DNA of 64,000 nucleotides from Paludibacteraceae bacterium (lineage in GTDB: Bacteria > Bacteroidota > Bacteroidia > Bacteroidales > Paludibacteraceae), in assembly GCA_017527905.1 (NCBI GenBank), contig JAFXPK010000026.1:62001-126000 (forward strand), in the 5' to 3' direction. Every line of letters begins with the position of its first letter. Positions within the stretch are counted from its first letter, which is position 1. Below the pieces are notes generated by a model. It made no database searches. It had not been told where the DNA came from and saw nothing but the letters and a program-made list of their open reading frames with translations. The position numbers and the translations under genes were made by a program. Shown here one piece after another: positions 25,025 through 34,268 of the stretch.

Positions 25025-25539
25025 CAGACCTTTTTATGACAAATTTAGTCTACTTTCCTACGCACCAACGGCAATCCGAAAGTTTTTTGGAAGTAAGTTA
25101 AAGTGCAAATGCTTGATAATAGGTACTATGATGATTTGATTTGTACCATGCCTTTTTGCTTGATTTGAGAAATTCTCGTCTGGATGTATTATTCCATTGA
25201 ATATCAACGAGTTTCTTTTTGCTCACTACATGTCCTATTTACGTTGCAAACGTTACACATTGTTATACGAAAAACGTGCAGAAAGTCTAACTTTTTTGAA
25301 CCCGAATTTTAGTGCCCTTCATGAATAAGCCACCTTAGTGACTTCCTGACCACGGAATATGCGTCGTTTCATCTCTAAGTTTTTTTCTTCAAGTCGCGTT
25401 TAGAGACGCCCCATCCTAGTTCCCTTCACAAAACTAATTTCCTTTATATATCCGAAGGATCACCTATCATTACATAATATACTTTTGCATTATACATGTC
25501 TTAGTCTTCAAGTATATATAATTCTTCCTAGGCTTCATA
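25025..25539. other. Non-coding stretch, about 515 bp
   Basis: I see no open frame with coding character and no RNA fold. It separates convergent genes. Several short T-runs occur but no strong terminator stem. Confidence 0.5.
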
Positions 25540-26520
25540 TTAATACTTTCCTAATCCACTTACAATCTCAGTCTTATGGTTGGGTTCCAAAAAAAGATGC
25601 TTCCCTTCCAGATTGTAAACGGAATCAATCAGTGAGAAATTATTCTTGTAACTAAAAACATGCTGGGTTCCATACATATATCGCAATAAATTCTGTCTAC
25701 GTATTTCTTTTTCATTTGCCTCGACAAAACAGCCATCCCAATCTTCTTTCTCTTTAAAATAGGCTCTATCATATATCGACAATGTTAGACTTGGTGATAG
25801 CGGCATCGTTAATTCACCTCCATATTGTGCCAATCCCATAAACTTAGGTCTTACATTTTCTACGTGAGGCGAAACCACTATTGGAAAGTCTGAAGTATAG
25901 AAGTCACTTCCCTTGCTTGTCCAGAATACAAAGATATTATTGGCTATTGCATTGGCGTAAATCATCAACGTTTCATTATTCAGATAAGACAAATTAGCAT
26001 GCAGCGCAGGCTTTTCGCATTTCACGCCTATTTCCAACTTCCGAAAATCCTCGTTACCAGTCTGCACAGCCATTATCTCTTTTATCATATCAATTTCAGC
26101 ACGTTCCATCCTGATATAGTCATCCACCATAACGTCCCCTATTTGCGGCATTCGAAAATATTGATTTAATAAATGCAAGGCAAGCTCCCGTTTCTCAATG
26201 AAATGAAGTCGATAATGGTTTTCCCCTGTCACCCACTCTTCCATAATTTCATCAATCTGTGCCAAAAACGGAGCATATGAATGCTCAACAACTTTCGCAA
26301 AATGATCCGTTTCAATAGTTAAACGGTTTATTACTTTTTCCCCTCTCTCATTATTCTCTTTGACGTACTCTTCTGATAATGTGTATAAATCATCTTCACA
26401 GCATACTGACATTAGCGATGCATTGTATTTCCTACAATGTATCTTATCGTAGGTATGAATACTTCTCTCATTGTCAGAGAATCGTTTCAAGTAACACCTC
26501 GGAATGTAATGCTGCTTCAT
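25540..26520 (-). CDS. DUF4238-type protein
   Basis: This 326-residue protein begins with QHYIPRCYLKRFSDNERSIHTYDK, the N-terminal signature of DUF4238, and has KGSDFYTSDFPIVVSP near residue 210, the second conserved block. DUF4238 proteins are common in accessory regions and have been suggested to be defence-related, but the biochemical role is not known. Start ATG 26520 is 2 nt after the stop of a 62-residue gene, so the two form a tight operon. Confidence 0.75.
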   Translation of the reverse strand: MKQHYIPRCYLKRFSDNERSIHTYDKIHCRKYNASLMSVCCEDDLYTLSEEYVKENNERGEKVINRLTIETDHFAKVVEHSYAPFLAQIDEIMEEWVTGENHYRLHFIEKRELALHLLNQYFRMPQIGDVMVDDYIRMERAEIDMIKEIMAVQTGNEDFRKLEIGVKCEKPALHANLSYLNNETLMIYANAIANNIFVFWTSKGSDFYTSDFPIVVSPHVENVRPKFMGLAQYGGELTMPLSPSLTLSIYDRAYFKEKEDWDGCFVEANEKEIRRQNLLRYMYGTQHVFSYKNNFSLIDSVYNLEGKHLFLEPNHKTEIVSGLGKY

Positions 26521-26522
26521 TG

Positions 26523-26711
26523 TCAATACCTCCAGTCTGTCTTCTCAAACTCTGCCCATAACTTCTTTACTGTCTCAGGCTCTATAGAATGAACATATCG
26601 TATCCTTCCAGCTAGCCATTCTTTTCCAAAAGCTTTACCAGAAGCAATTTTGTGAAAATGTTCACGTCCACCATATTTCAAACAGAAATTTCCAAATGTA
26701 TTCTTTCTCAT
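26523..26711 (-). CDS. Small protein coupled to DUF4238 gene
   Basis: This 62-residue soluble protein contains FGNFCLKYGGREHFHKIASG and VHSIEPETVKKLWAEFEKTD. I do not recognise a fold. Being first in a two-gene unit with almost no spacing, it may be a partner of the DUF4238 protein, for example a regulator or antitoxin-like component. This is inference from position alone. Confidence 0.6.
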   Translation of the reverse strand: MRKNTFGNFCLKYGGREHFHKIASGKAFGKEWLAGRIRYVHSIEPETVKKLWAEFEKTDWRY

Positions 26712-26928
26712 AATTGTATGTTATTGAGTGCAAGAATATGTAAAAATGTTTGATATAACAAACATTTTGGTGAGGATTTTACATTCGTTTACTCATTTTT
26801 GATCTCTTGACTTCTACATATTTGAAGAGATATGATGCGCTAAATATTGGAGCCTCTTGTATTGTGGAAATGGCTTGTAGGCAAATATAATTGAATATTG
26901 TTTCGTGTAAGAATTGCCCACGCAAAAT

Positions 26929-28341
26929 CTACTTTCCCACGCAGAATTTCGCAAATATATTCCCCAAAACCTCGTCGTTGGTGATCTCTCCTCCCGTGAT
27001 TTCGGCGAGGAAGAAGAGGCAGTCGCGGATGTCGCGGCTGAGGAGGTCGCCTGAGAGGTTCTCCTGCAGCCCGTCACGGACTCGGTCGATGGCGCTGAGG
27101 GCGTTGCGGAGGGCTTCGTAGTGGCGGAGGTTTGTCACGACCACGCCTTCCGTCTCCGCCTCGTGGATGCCGGACCTCTGGGTCAGCTCGTCCAGCACGG
27201 CTTGCTTGTTGAGGTCGTTCTTGGCTGAGATGCGTATGCTGGATAGCCCGTGGGATGCCACGAGTTGTTGCAGCTCCGCTTGCTGCGCCTCGCTCGATAG
27301 GTCTACCTTGTTCAGCAATGCCACCGCCTCTTTCCCTTCCCAGTGCGGGGTGTTCTGGCGCAGGAAGTCGCTGTTGCGCTCGATGGTCTCTGTTGTGTCG
27401 AGCACCACCAGGACGATCCTTGCCTCGTCCATCTTCTTGAAGGTGCGCTCGATGCCCATCGCCTCCACCTTGTCGGAGGTCTTGCGGATGCCCGCCGTGT
27501 CGATGAAGCGGAAGAGCGTGCCGTTGATCTGCATGGTGTCCTCGATGATGTCCCTTGTGGTGCCGTGCACGTCGCTCACGATGGCGCGGTCCTCGTTCAG
27601 CAACCAGTTGAGCAGGGTGGACTTGCCTACGTTCGTCTCGCCGATGATGGCCACCGGTATGCCGTTCTTGATGGCGTTGCCGTATTGGAATGTGTCCGCC
27701 AAGGAGCCGATCCTCGTGTGGATCTCCTCCACCAACTGTGTCAGGTGGCTTCTGTCCGCGAACTCCACGTCCTCTTCGCTGAAGTCCAGCTCCAGTTCGA
27801 TGAGGGATACGAATTGCAGCAATTTGTCGCGCAGTGCTCCCAACTCTTTCGAGAAGCCTCCACGCATCTGCTTGATCGCCAGGCGATGGGCGGCGGATGA
27901 GTTGGAGGCGATGACGTCCGCCACGGCCTCCGCTTGCGAGAGGTCCATCTTACCGTTCAGGAAGGCCCGTTGCGTGAATTCCCCTGGTTGAGCCATGCGG
28001 CAACCCTTCTCCAGAAGCAACTGTATGATGCGTTGTTGGATGAAGGTGGAGCCGTGGCAGGCTATCTCCACCGAGTTCTCTCCCGTGAAGGAGTGCGGGG
28101 CGATGTAGAGGGTGGCGACCACCTCGTCGATGATCTCCCCTTCGTCGTTCCGTATGGTGCCGAAATGGGCGGTGTGGCTTGGGGCGTCGGCTAGTCGCTT
28201 GTCTCTCTTCACGGAGACGAAAAGCTTGTCCGCGATGAGGATCGCGTCATTGCCCGAAAGGCGTATGATGGCGATGGCTCCCATGCCGGGGGCGGTTGAG
28301 ATGGCACATATCGTGTCGGCTGTCGTATCGAATCTTTCCAT
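26929..28341 (-). CDS. mnmE: tRNA uridine modification GTPase MnmE
   Basis: This 470-residue protein works with MnmG to install the 5-carboxymethylaminomethyl group on wobble uridine of tRNAs. The N-terminal formyl-THF-binding domain starts DTICAISTAPGMGAIAIIRLSG. The inserted G domain has the P-loop GETNVGKSTLLN, TRDIIEDT and DTAGIR, then NKVD. The C-terminus ends FCVGK with the catalytic Cys of the family. Length is standard. It is followed at a short distance upstream by the epimerase gene on the same strand. Confidence 0.95.
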   Translation of the reverse strand: MERFDTTADTICAISTAPGMGAIAIIRLSGNDAILIADKLFVSVKRDKRLADAPSHTAHFGTIRNDEGEIIDEVVATLYIAPHSFTGENSVEIACHGSTFIQQRIIQLLLEKGCRMAQPGEFTQRAFLNGKMDLSQAEAVADVIASNSSAAHRLAIKQMRGGFSKELGALRDKLLQFVSLIELELDFSEEDVEFADRSHLTQLVEEIHTRIGSLADTFQYGNAIKNGIPVAIIGETNVGKSTLLNWLLNEDRAIVSDVHGTTRDIIEDTMQINGTLFRFIDTAGIRKTSDKVEAMGIERTFKKMDEARIVLVVLDTTETIERNSDFLRQNTPHWEGKEAVALLNKVDLSSEAQQAELQQLVASHGLSSIRISAKNDLNKQAVLDELTQRSGIHEAETEGVVVTNLRHYEALRNALSAIDRVRDGLQENLSGDLLSRDIRDCLFFLAEITGGEITNDEVLGNIFAKFCVGK

Positions 28342-28350
28342 GCTCTAAAA

Positions 28351-29829
28351 TCATTTTTCCCAACCGTCGAAGATCTCCTCTCCGTACTGGTTGTGTTCTT
28401 CCTTGCTATGTGTAGGATACCATATTTGGGCGAAGAAGGGGTTCCCCTTCGCTATTTCGTCGTAGTTCCAAGGCGACGGCAGGCATTCGGGACACCAATG
28501 TCCGCCGAGCAGCACGAGGGTAGGGGAGGCTTTGAAGCGGTGGCCGAATTGGCATTCCCACTCGATTGGGGTGCGGCGGTCTCCCATGGTCATCTCCTCG
28601 CTGACGCATCGTCCTCCCCGGAAGCGGGCCGCCTGGCGCATGTCGTCGATGTCCCACTCCTCCGTAGGCTTGGACTCATCGTAGCCATGGTCCAGTACGA
28701 TGGCTTTCTCCGAAGGGTGGGATAGGTTCTGGTGCCGCCAGTCCGGTATCTTTTCCCAAGCCTCCTTGGTGCCGTAGTAGGCGGCTATCCTTTTCTTGTC
28801 GTCGTTCTTGATCCACCATTGCGTGCCCCATCGCTTCTTGTAGGCCAATGGGCGGATGAACTGCTTGATGAGGCATCCGGGCACGATGGCCGCCAGGTGG
28901 TAATACCAAGGCACTTGCCTGCCCATCTGCTTGAAGTAATCGTCCACCGGCACGTTGCCGCGGAAGTGCAGGTAATCCTCCAGCACTTGGGAGTCTAGGT
29001 ACCAGTAGCCGTGGAAGTTGCGCAGGACGAACCATTTCGGGTCGAATATCTTCTCCGGCTTAGGGCAGTGGATCGCCTTGAGCAGCTTGCATTCCAGTTC
29101 GTAGTTGCTGAGACGGTAGGCCGGACCGCTTCCGATGTTGTAGAAACGGTTCCAGAAGTTATCCGGGAGATCTGTGTCGCACAGGTTGGCGAGCACCCGT
29201 CCGCTGTCCTCTATCGTTGTCCATTCCAGCACGCCACGGAGCGGCACGTGGAACATGATCGGGTCGAACTGCTTGATGATGTTAGGGTACAGGATGCCTG
29301 ATTGGCGGAGGGATACCCATCTTTTGAGACCCGACTCTGCGAAGATGCGTTCCGCCACGGTCTTGCTGATGGCGTAGTGGTCGTATACGCTGATGCAGAT
29401 GGGGTCGCCCGTACGTCCCCAATGGTTCGGTTCGTTGCGGTCGCTTGTCTGGGCGACGGAACCGATGTAGCACACCCGGATGTCGTCCGCGTTAGGCTGG
29501 GCCAGCACCGCCTTCACCACGTTCTCCGCCGCGGTCCTGTTCACGAGGCGGGTCTTGTTCGGGAAGTAGTCGGCGGAAGGGGAAACCATGCCACCCACGT
29601 GCAGCACGTAGTCGGCGCCCTCCGTCGCCTTGAGCACATCCTCGTATCGCGTGAGGTCACCCCAAACGACTCGAATCCGATCCATGAGGGGTGCCAGTTT
29701 CTGCTGGTTCTTCCGGCTTGGGTGCGCGAGGACGGTGATGTCGAACCGATCCGCTCTCTTGACGAGTTCCTGCAGACCAGCCCAACCCATGGTGCCCGTC
29801 GCTCCGGTTAAGAAAATCTTTTTTTTCAT
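28351..29829 (-). CDS. NAD-dependent epimerase/dehydratase with C-terminal zinc-ribbon-like tail
   Basis: This 492-residue protein starts with the Rossmann motif FLTGATGTMGWAGLQ, has the SDR catalytic Tyr-x-x-x-Lys as YAISK near residue 160 after the IGSVAQTSD strand, and continues with substrate-domain segments. The last 100 residues differ from ordinary SDRs and include WECQFGHRFKASP and GGHWCPEC, a likely Cys/His zinc site. I use the ATG at 29829 directly before the Rossmann fold; a much longer upstream extension would run through the promoter region. Substrate is unknown, and the fused tail is the unusual part. Confidence 0.85.
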   Translation of the reverse strand: MKKKIFLTGATGTMGWAGLQELVKRADRFDITVLAHPSRKNQQKLAPLMDRIRVVWGDLTRYEDVLKATEGADYVLHVGGMVSPSADYFPNKTRLVNRTAAENVVKAVLAQPNADDIRVCYIGSVAQTSDRNEPNHWGRTGDPICISVYDHYAISKTVAERIFAESGLKRWVSLRQSGILYPNIIKQFDPIMFHVPLRGVLEWTTIEDSGRVLANLCDTDLPDNFWNRFYNIGSGPAYRLSNYELECKLLKAIHCPKPEKIFDPKWFVLRNFHGYWYLDSQVLEDYLHFRGNVPVDDYFKQMGRQVPWYYHLAAIVPGCLIKQFIRPLAYKKRWGTQWWIKNDDKKRIAAYYGTKEAWEKIPDWRHQNLSHPSEKAIVLDHGYDESKPTEEWDIDDMRQAARFRGGRCVSEEMTMGDRRTPIEWECQFGHRFKASPTLVLLGGHWCPECLPSPWNYDEIAKGNPFFAQIWYPTHSKEEHNQYGEEIFDGWEK

Positions 29830-30030
29830 CGATTTTTCTCCTTTTTTAGAATAACGGATTGCTTTATTTCGTACCTTTGGAAATGTGAGCGATATGATGA
29901 TTATTCTGCACAAAGTTAGTAATTTTTCCTTTGGGCAGGCGGATGTGAGCGGACATTTGAGCGTGAATTGAAAAAAGATGCTGTGTAATATCTTTTTGAA
30001 AAAGTTTTTAACAAAAAAAATGTCTCCACA

Positions 30031-30063
30031 TTTGTTGCAAATCATTAATATTTCGTATTTTTG
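30031..30063 (+). promoter_or_regulatory. Consensus Bacteroidota promoter
   Basis: TTTG (30031-30034) and TATTTTTG (30056-30063) are separated by 21 bp. The winged-helix gene starts about 47 bp downstream. This is one of the two best promoters in the window. Confidence 0.75.
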
Positions 30064-30109
30064 TAGGGATGTGAATAAATTCTAACATATTTTAAACATT
30101 TTATTAACC

Positions 30110-30310
30110 ATGCTACAGAACGTAATTGGAGAAAATTCCGGTAAGGTTTGGCGTTTGCTGAATGAAAAGGGAGAATTGACCTTTAACCAGATTAAGAAAG
30201 AACTGAAGTTGAAGAACGAGGAGATCTATCTCGCCTTGGGTTGGCTCTTCCGTGAGGATGTTATCTATTCTTGCGAGAAGGATGAGACTCTCTACTTTGG
30301 TTGCCGTTAA
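30110..30310 (+). CDS. Small winged-helix protein (DUF2582-like)
   Basis: This 66-residue protein is one winged helix: GKVWRLLNEKGELTFNQIKKEL, then EEIYLALGWLFREDVIY, then a short wing with LYFGCR. It resembles the DUF2582 family of Bacteroidota. It may bind DNA but no partner is visible. The gene is monocistronic between a consensus promoter and a terminator, suggesting strong expression. Confidence 0.85.
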   Translation: MLQNVIGENSGKVWRLLNEKGELTFNQIKKELKLKNEEIYLALGWLFREDVIYSCEKDETLYFGCR

Positions 30311-30456
30311 TCTTACCTTGTTAATGGTGGGTTCCCGAACCGATATGTTTATGAAACCCATTGTTTGACGAATTATTAACTCACTGTGAGTCTTCGGATT
30401 CACATAAGTCTTATTGTATTATGTGACAGCCCTTCGGGGAATGTATGAAAAAATTT

Positions 30457-30493
30457 AAAGGAAGGTTGCTTGTTGAAGCTTCCTTCCTTTTTT
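30457..30493. terminator. Intrinsic terminator
   Basis: AAAGGAAGG (30457-30465) pairs with CCTTCCTTT (30482-30490), with an inner GCTT/AAGC stem, followed by Ts. It lies between the winged-helix gene and the convergent ABC gene. Confidence 0.75.
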
Positions 30494-30515
30494 ATGCTTG
30501 TTACCGTGCTGTTCC

Positions 30516-31970
30516 CTAGGCTTGCGGTGGAACTTTCAGCTCCAGGATGTGCTGGATGCAAGGGGGCATCTCTTCCTTGAGGTGGGTGACGTAGATGAGC
30601 GTCTTCCCTGGTTGTTCGCAAAAGCGTTCGATGATGTCTAGTGCGTGCCGTTTGTGCTGTGCGTCGAGTCCGTGCAGGGGTTCGTCGAGGATGAGCAGGT
30701 CCGGGTTCTTCACCATGGTGCGGGCGAGGAGCGTCAGGCGTTGTTCGCCGCCGGATAGGCTGGTGTAGGAGCGCTCTTTCAGGTCTCCTATGCCGAACAG
30801 TTCCATCCACTCTTGTGATAGCTTGTATTCCCTCTCCGTGCATTGACGGAAGAGCCCGATGGTGTCGAAAAGCCCTGAGGCCACGATCTTTCCGCAGGTC
30901 TGGTCGCCTTGGAAGTAGAGGTGCATTTCGGAGGAGATGTACCCGATGTGGCGTTTGATGTCCCATATGCTTTCCCCTGTCCCCCGTTTGCGGTCGAATA
31001 GGGTGATGTCCTGTGAATAGGCGTGCGGATTGTCCGCCGCGAGCAGGCTCAGGAGCGTGGACTTGCCTGAACCGTTGGGGCCCAGCAGCGCCCATTTCTC
31101 ACCCTTCCTGACGGTCCAGTTGAGTTGGTCGAAGACAATCTTTCCCGCATAGTCCAGGTGGATATCCTTCATCTTCAGCACATAGTCGTATTGCTTGTCC
31201 GTCGTGATCGGCGAGGCTGGTAACTCCTCCACGCTTGTCTGCTCGTGGGCTAGGAAGATCTCTTCCAGCGCCTGTGGGGTTAGCTTGGAGCGCTCCCCTA
31301 GAACCGTGTAGCGGAGTCGTTGGGCCGTGAGTATGTGTGTGGTGGCCTGCGGTATTTCGTCAGGGGTCGGGACGATGAAGAGCATGGATTGTTGCTTGGA
31401 GAGCGACACGAGGAACGCGTCCAATTCCTTTCTGGTCCGTGCGTCCAACCCTATGAAGGGGTTGTCGAAGATGATGAGTTCGGGTTTCTTGGCGAGGTAT
31501 AGCGTGATCAGCACCCTGCGTAGCTCGCCGGAGGAGAGCATGATGAGCCGCTTCTCCATGAGCGGGTGGATGTTCAGCTTGTCACACAATTGTTTCGTGT
31601 GCTCAGGGTCTTTCCCTTCCCGGAGGATCAGTTCCCGCACGGTGGGTGTCCCCTCGTTCTCCATGGCGTGGAACCGTTGCTGGTAGTACATGCTTCTGTA
31701 ATCGGCGAGGCTGTAGGCAGATTCGAAACATACTTTCCGTATGCGGTCGGTGGGGTATCTCTCCCCTTGGAACCCGTATTGGATGGTGCCTGAGCGGATG
31801 GCGTGTTTGCCTGCGATGAAATCGGCCAAGAGCGTTTTCCCTGACCCGTTCGGACCGATGATGCACCATTGTTCGCCCCTGCGGACGCTCCATTCGATGG
31901 GTTGGATCGGTGCCATCCCGTAGATGCGGGGTGTGGCTTGCTGGAGGGAAAAAAGTGTCTCTCTTTCCAT
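30516..31970 (-). CDS. ModF-like tandem ABC ATPase
   Basis: This 484-residue protein has two ABC domains and no membrane segment. Domain 1 has GPNGSGKT, LSSGELRR and a Walker B reading LIIFDNPFIGLD. Domain 2 has GPNGSGKS, LSGGEQRL and LLILDEPLHGLD. In domain 1 the catalytic Glu after Walker B Asp is replaced by Asn, so this site may bind but not hydrolyse ATP well. Layout matches ModF/PhrA-type proteins, whose cellular role is unclear. It is followed 6 bp upstream by smpB on the same strand. Confidence 0.87.
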   Translation of the reverse strand: MERETLFSLQQATPRIYGMAPIQPIEWSVRRGEQWCIIGPNGSGKTLLADFIAGKHAIRSGTIQYGFQGERYPTDRIRKVCFESAYSLADYRSMYYQQRFHAMENEGTPTVRELILREGKDPEHTKQLCDKLNIHPLMEKRLIMLSSGELRRVLITLYLAKKPELIIFDNPFIGLDARTRKELDAFLVSLSKQQSMLFIVPTPDEIPQATTHILTAQRLRYTVLGERSKLTPQALEEIFLAHEQTSVEELPASPITTDKQYDYVLKMKDIHLDYAGKIVFDQLNWTVRKGEKWALLGPNGSGKSTLLSLLAADNPHAYSQDITLFDRKRGTGESIWDIKRHIGYISSEMHLYFQGDQTCGKIVASGLFDTIGLFRQCTEREYKLSQEWMELFGIGDLKERSYTSLSGGEQRLTLLARTMVKNPDLLILDEPLHGLDAQHKRHALDIIERFCEQPGKTLIYVTHLKEEMPPCIQHILELKVPPQA

Positions 31971-31976
31971 CTCCGT

Positions 31977-32435
31977 TTACCGTTTCATGGCCCTGTCCAT
32001 CTGCCGTCTGTCGTCCTTCTCCTTGAGGGATTCCCTCTTGTCGTACTCTTTCTTACCCTTTGCCACGGCGATCTCTAGCTTGGCGAGACCCTTCTCGTTG
32101 AGGAAGAGCTTGGTGGGTACGATGGTGAAACCGGTCTCCTTCGTCTGCCTACGGATTTTGGAGAGCTCCTTTTTGTTCAGCAATAGCTTGCGGTCCCTGC
32201 GAGGCATGTGGTTGTTGTAGGTGCCGTAGAAGTATTCGGATATGTTCATGCCCTTCACCCAAAGTTCTCCGTCGTTGAAGTAGCAGAAGGTGTCCACTAG
32301 GCTCGCTTTCCCTAGGCGTATGGACTTGATCTCCGTGCCCACCAGTACGATGCCGGCTTGGTACTTGTCTATCAACTCGTAGTCGAAGGTGGCCCGTTTG
32401 TTTTTGATGACTATGTCGTTCTTTAGTTTTTCCAT
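31977..32435 (-). CDS. smpB: SsrA-binding protein SmpB
   Basis: This 152-residue protein binds tmRNA and directs trans-translation of stalled ribosomes. [40 protein letters not shown] and [16 protein letters not shown], then [17 protein letters not shown] and a basic C-terminal tail, are the standard blocks. No tmRNA gene is seen next to it. Confidence 0.96.
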   Translation of the reverse strand: MEKLKNDIVIKNKRATFDYELIDKYQAGIVLVGTEIKSIRLGKASLVDTFCYFNDGELWVKGMNISEYFYGTYNNHMPRRDRKLLLNKKELSKIRRQTKETGFTIVPTKLFLNEKGLAKLEIAVAKGKKEYDKRESLKEKDDRRQMDRAMKR

Positions 32436-32447
32436 AAGAATAATTGT

Positions 32448-33035
32448 CTAATTTTTCATGATAAACTTCATCAGATTCTCCATCGCCACGGGGGTGATGC
32501 AGATGATGAAGGCGGCATAGAGGGAGAACTTGGTGTATTTCTCTTTCTCAAGGGAAGGAAATACATACGGAATGCCAAACCAGATGATGTATATGAGATA
32601 TAATAATGCCACGTATAGGAAGGCGAACAGGGAGAAGAGCGTCGCTAATATCTTGATGATGATATAGAACGATAGCGTGTGGGTCGCCAGCCTAGCACAG
32701 GAGGTGTAGTCCGGCCGGTCGTGGAACAGTTTGGAGGTGAGTTTGCTGTTCAGGATGAGCACGGCGAGGTGGAATCCGATGAAGATGGCTGATATGCATG
32801 TCACCAACTCCTTGGAGCATATTTTCAGGATATGTTCCCATGTGATGGTGTCGTAAGCGTCTTTGGTGAAGCCGATGATGTTGCTGATCAGCGTAGCGAT
32901 GATGACCATCTCCATGAGCGGAAGGATATAGGTGTTGCGTAGATCGCTGATGGTGGTCTCCTCCTCCGCGATCCTGCGCCATTCCCTTTGCGGGAAACGG
33001 ACCAGTCTGTACAACCGTTGAAATATTTGTTTCAT
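32448..33035 (-). CDS. Yip1-family membrane protein
   Basis: This 195-residue protein has an N-terminal cytoplasmic segment (RFPQREWRRIAEEE) followed by five hydrophobic segments, the Yip1 layout. Yip1 proteins in bacteria have unknown roles. It lies 12 bp upstream of smpB on the same strand. Confidence 0.8.
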   Translation of the reverse strand: MKQIFQRLYRLVRFPQREWRRIAEEETTISDLRNTYILPLMEMVIIATLISNIIGFTKDAYDTITWEHILKICSKELVTCISAIFIGFHLAVLILNSKLTSKLFHDRPDYTSCARLATHTLSFYIIIKILATLFSLFAFLYVALLYLIYIIWFGIPYVFPSLEKEKYTKFSLYAAFIICITPVAMENLMKFIMKN

Positions 33036-33228
33036 ACCTTCCCTTGTCCTTCTTTTACGCGAATTTAACTATTTTCCCTCATATTCTCTTTCCGCTTGTC
33101 AAAAATGGTTGTGGCATTCTCTCTTTTTATCCTTTTAATTCTTACTTTTGTGTGAGGTTGGGCTTGCGGAGGGTGTTGGTCGCCTTCTCTTCCCGCCTAT
33201 GATGTTTTTCTTGTAAAATAGTGGTTTT

Positions 33229-34122
33229 ATGGCTTTGATTCATATACAAAATGCGGGCGTCGAGGCGACGGTTCTTTTGAATGTCGGTGGACGTATCGTC
33301 TCTTTCCATCGTGTGGGCAAACCGAACGTGTTGGAGTCTGATCCTTCGCTGTGGGAGGAGCCCGAACGACTTCATCCCGCGCCTGACATGCTGGATTTCA
33401 GGGCATACAACGGACACGAGGTGTGGGTGGGTCCGCAGAGCCAGTGGTGGCGGCAACAGCACCTCAATCGGGAGAAGTACGATTCGGACCTCTTCTGGCC
33501 ACCGGATCCCTACATTAGCTTCGGAGCGTACGAGGTGGTGGAGCAGTCCGCACACTCTGTCACAATCGTGGGCGAGCCTTCTCCCCTCAGCGGGGTGCGG
33601 ATGACGAAGCGGATGACGATAGAGGCGGACGGTTCCCTCTTCTTCGAGGTCTCTGCGCAGAATATTCGCCAAACGCCTGTCTCGTGGGATCTGTGGCTGA
33701 TCACGAGGGTCAATGGTCATAACCCTAATTTCGTGCCGGTCTCTTCCGAGAAGGATGTCTTCTTGGGCGAGCCTTCCCATCCGTACCAGGGTCGGCCGAC
33801 CTATAAGGTGGAGAACGGTTTCTTCTCCTTCACGCCTTTGGTAAACGACGGCAGGTTCGAGGAGTGCACCGGAAAGGCTTATATCAAGGCCTCCAAGCCT
33901 ATGATCATCACGTATTGTGGCGATGAGTGCCTGACGCTGGAATTCGAGCATCATGACCCTGCCACGATACATCCTGAGCAGGCTGAGATCGAACTCTATA
34001 ATTTCGTGCACAAGGAGGCGGCTAAATCACTGCTGGAGTTGGAGTACCACTCTCCGTACGTGACGCTTCAGCCGGGCGAGCGCATGAGCACGTGGTCACG
34101 GTGGCGGCTTTCGGCTTTATAG
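33229..34122 (+). CDS. DUF4380-type protein
   Basis: This 297-residue beta-rich protein has NVGGRIVSFHRVGKPNVL at the start, HEVWVGPQSQWW near 65, and PVSWDLWLITRVN near 155, which match DUF4380 and resemble galactose-mutarotase folds. There is no signal peptide. A sugar-related function is possible but unproven. The 26-bp direct repeats follow its stop. Confidence 0.8.
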   Translation: MALIHIQNAGVEATVLLNVGGRIVSFHRVGKPNVLESDPSLWEEPERLHPAPDMLDFRAYNGHEVWVGPQSQWWRQQHLNREKYDSDLFWPPDPYISFGAYEVVEQSAHSVTIVGEPSPLSGVRMTKRMTIEADGSLFFEVSAQNIRQTPVSWDLWLITRVNGHNPNFVPVSSEKDVFLGEPSHPYQGRPTYKVENGFFSFTPLVNDGRFEECTGKAYIKASKPMIITYCGDECLTLEFEHHDPATIHPEQAEIELYNFVHKEAAKSLLELEYHSPYVTLQPGERMSTWSRWRLSAL

Positions 34123-34131
34123 AAATTTACT

Positions 34132-34201
34132 ATTTAGCTATTTACGATTTACTATTTAGTTGGTTGGAGCGTGTGATTTAGCTATTTACGATTTACTATT
34201 T
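34132..34201 (+). repeat. 26-bp direct repeat pair
   Basis: The 26-nt unit beginning ATTTAGCTATTTACGATTTA occurs at 34132-34157 and 34176-34201. It lies in the non-coding gap after the DUF4380 gene. Confidence 0.8.
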
Positions 34202-34221
34202 TTACGTGCGGGTATAAAAAA

Positions 34222-34252
34222 AGCGTCCGATTGATGTCGGACGCTCTCTTTT
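34222..34252. terminator. Intrinsic terminator
   Basis: AGCGTCCGA (34222-34230), loop TTGATG, TCGGACGCT (34237-34245), then a T-rich run. A-run upstream allows function in both directions between convergent genes. Confidence 0.8.
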
Positions 34253-34268
34253 TCCTATGTTGGAATGA

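Noticed and set aside
31977..32435. tmRNA gene near smpB
   Set aside because: No tRNA-Ala-like halves or tag-coding sequence are visible in the flanks.
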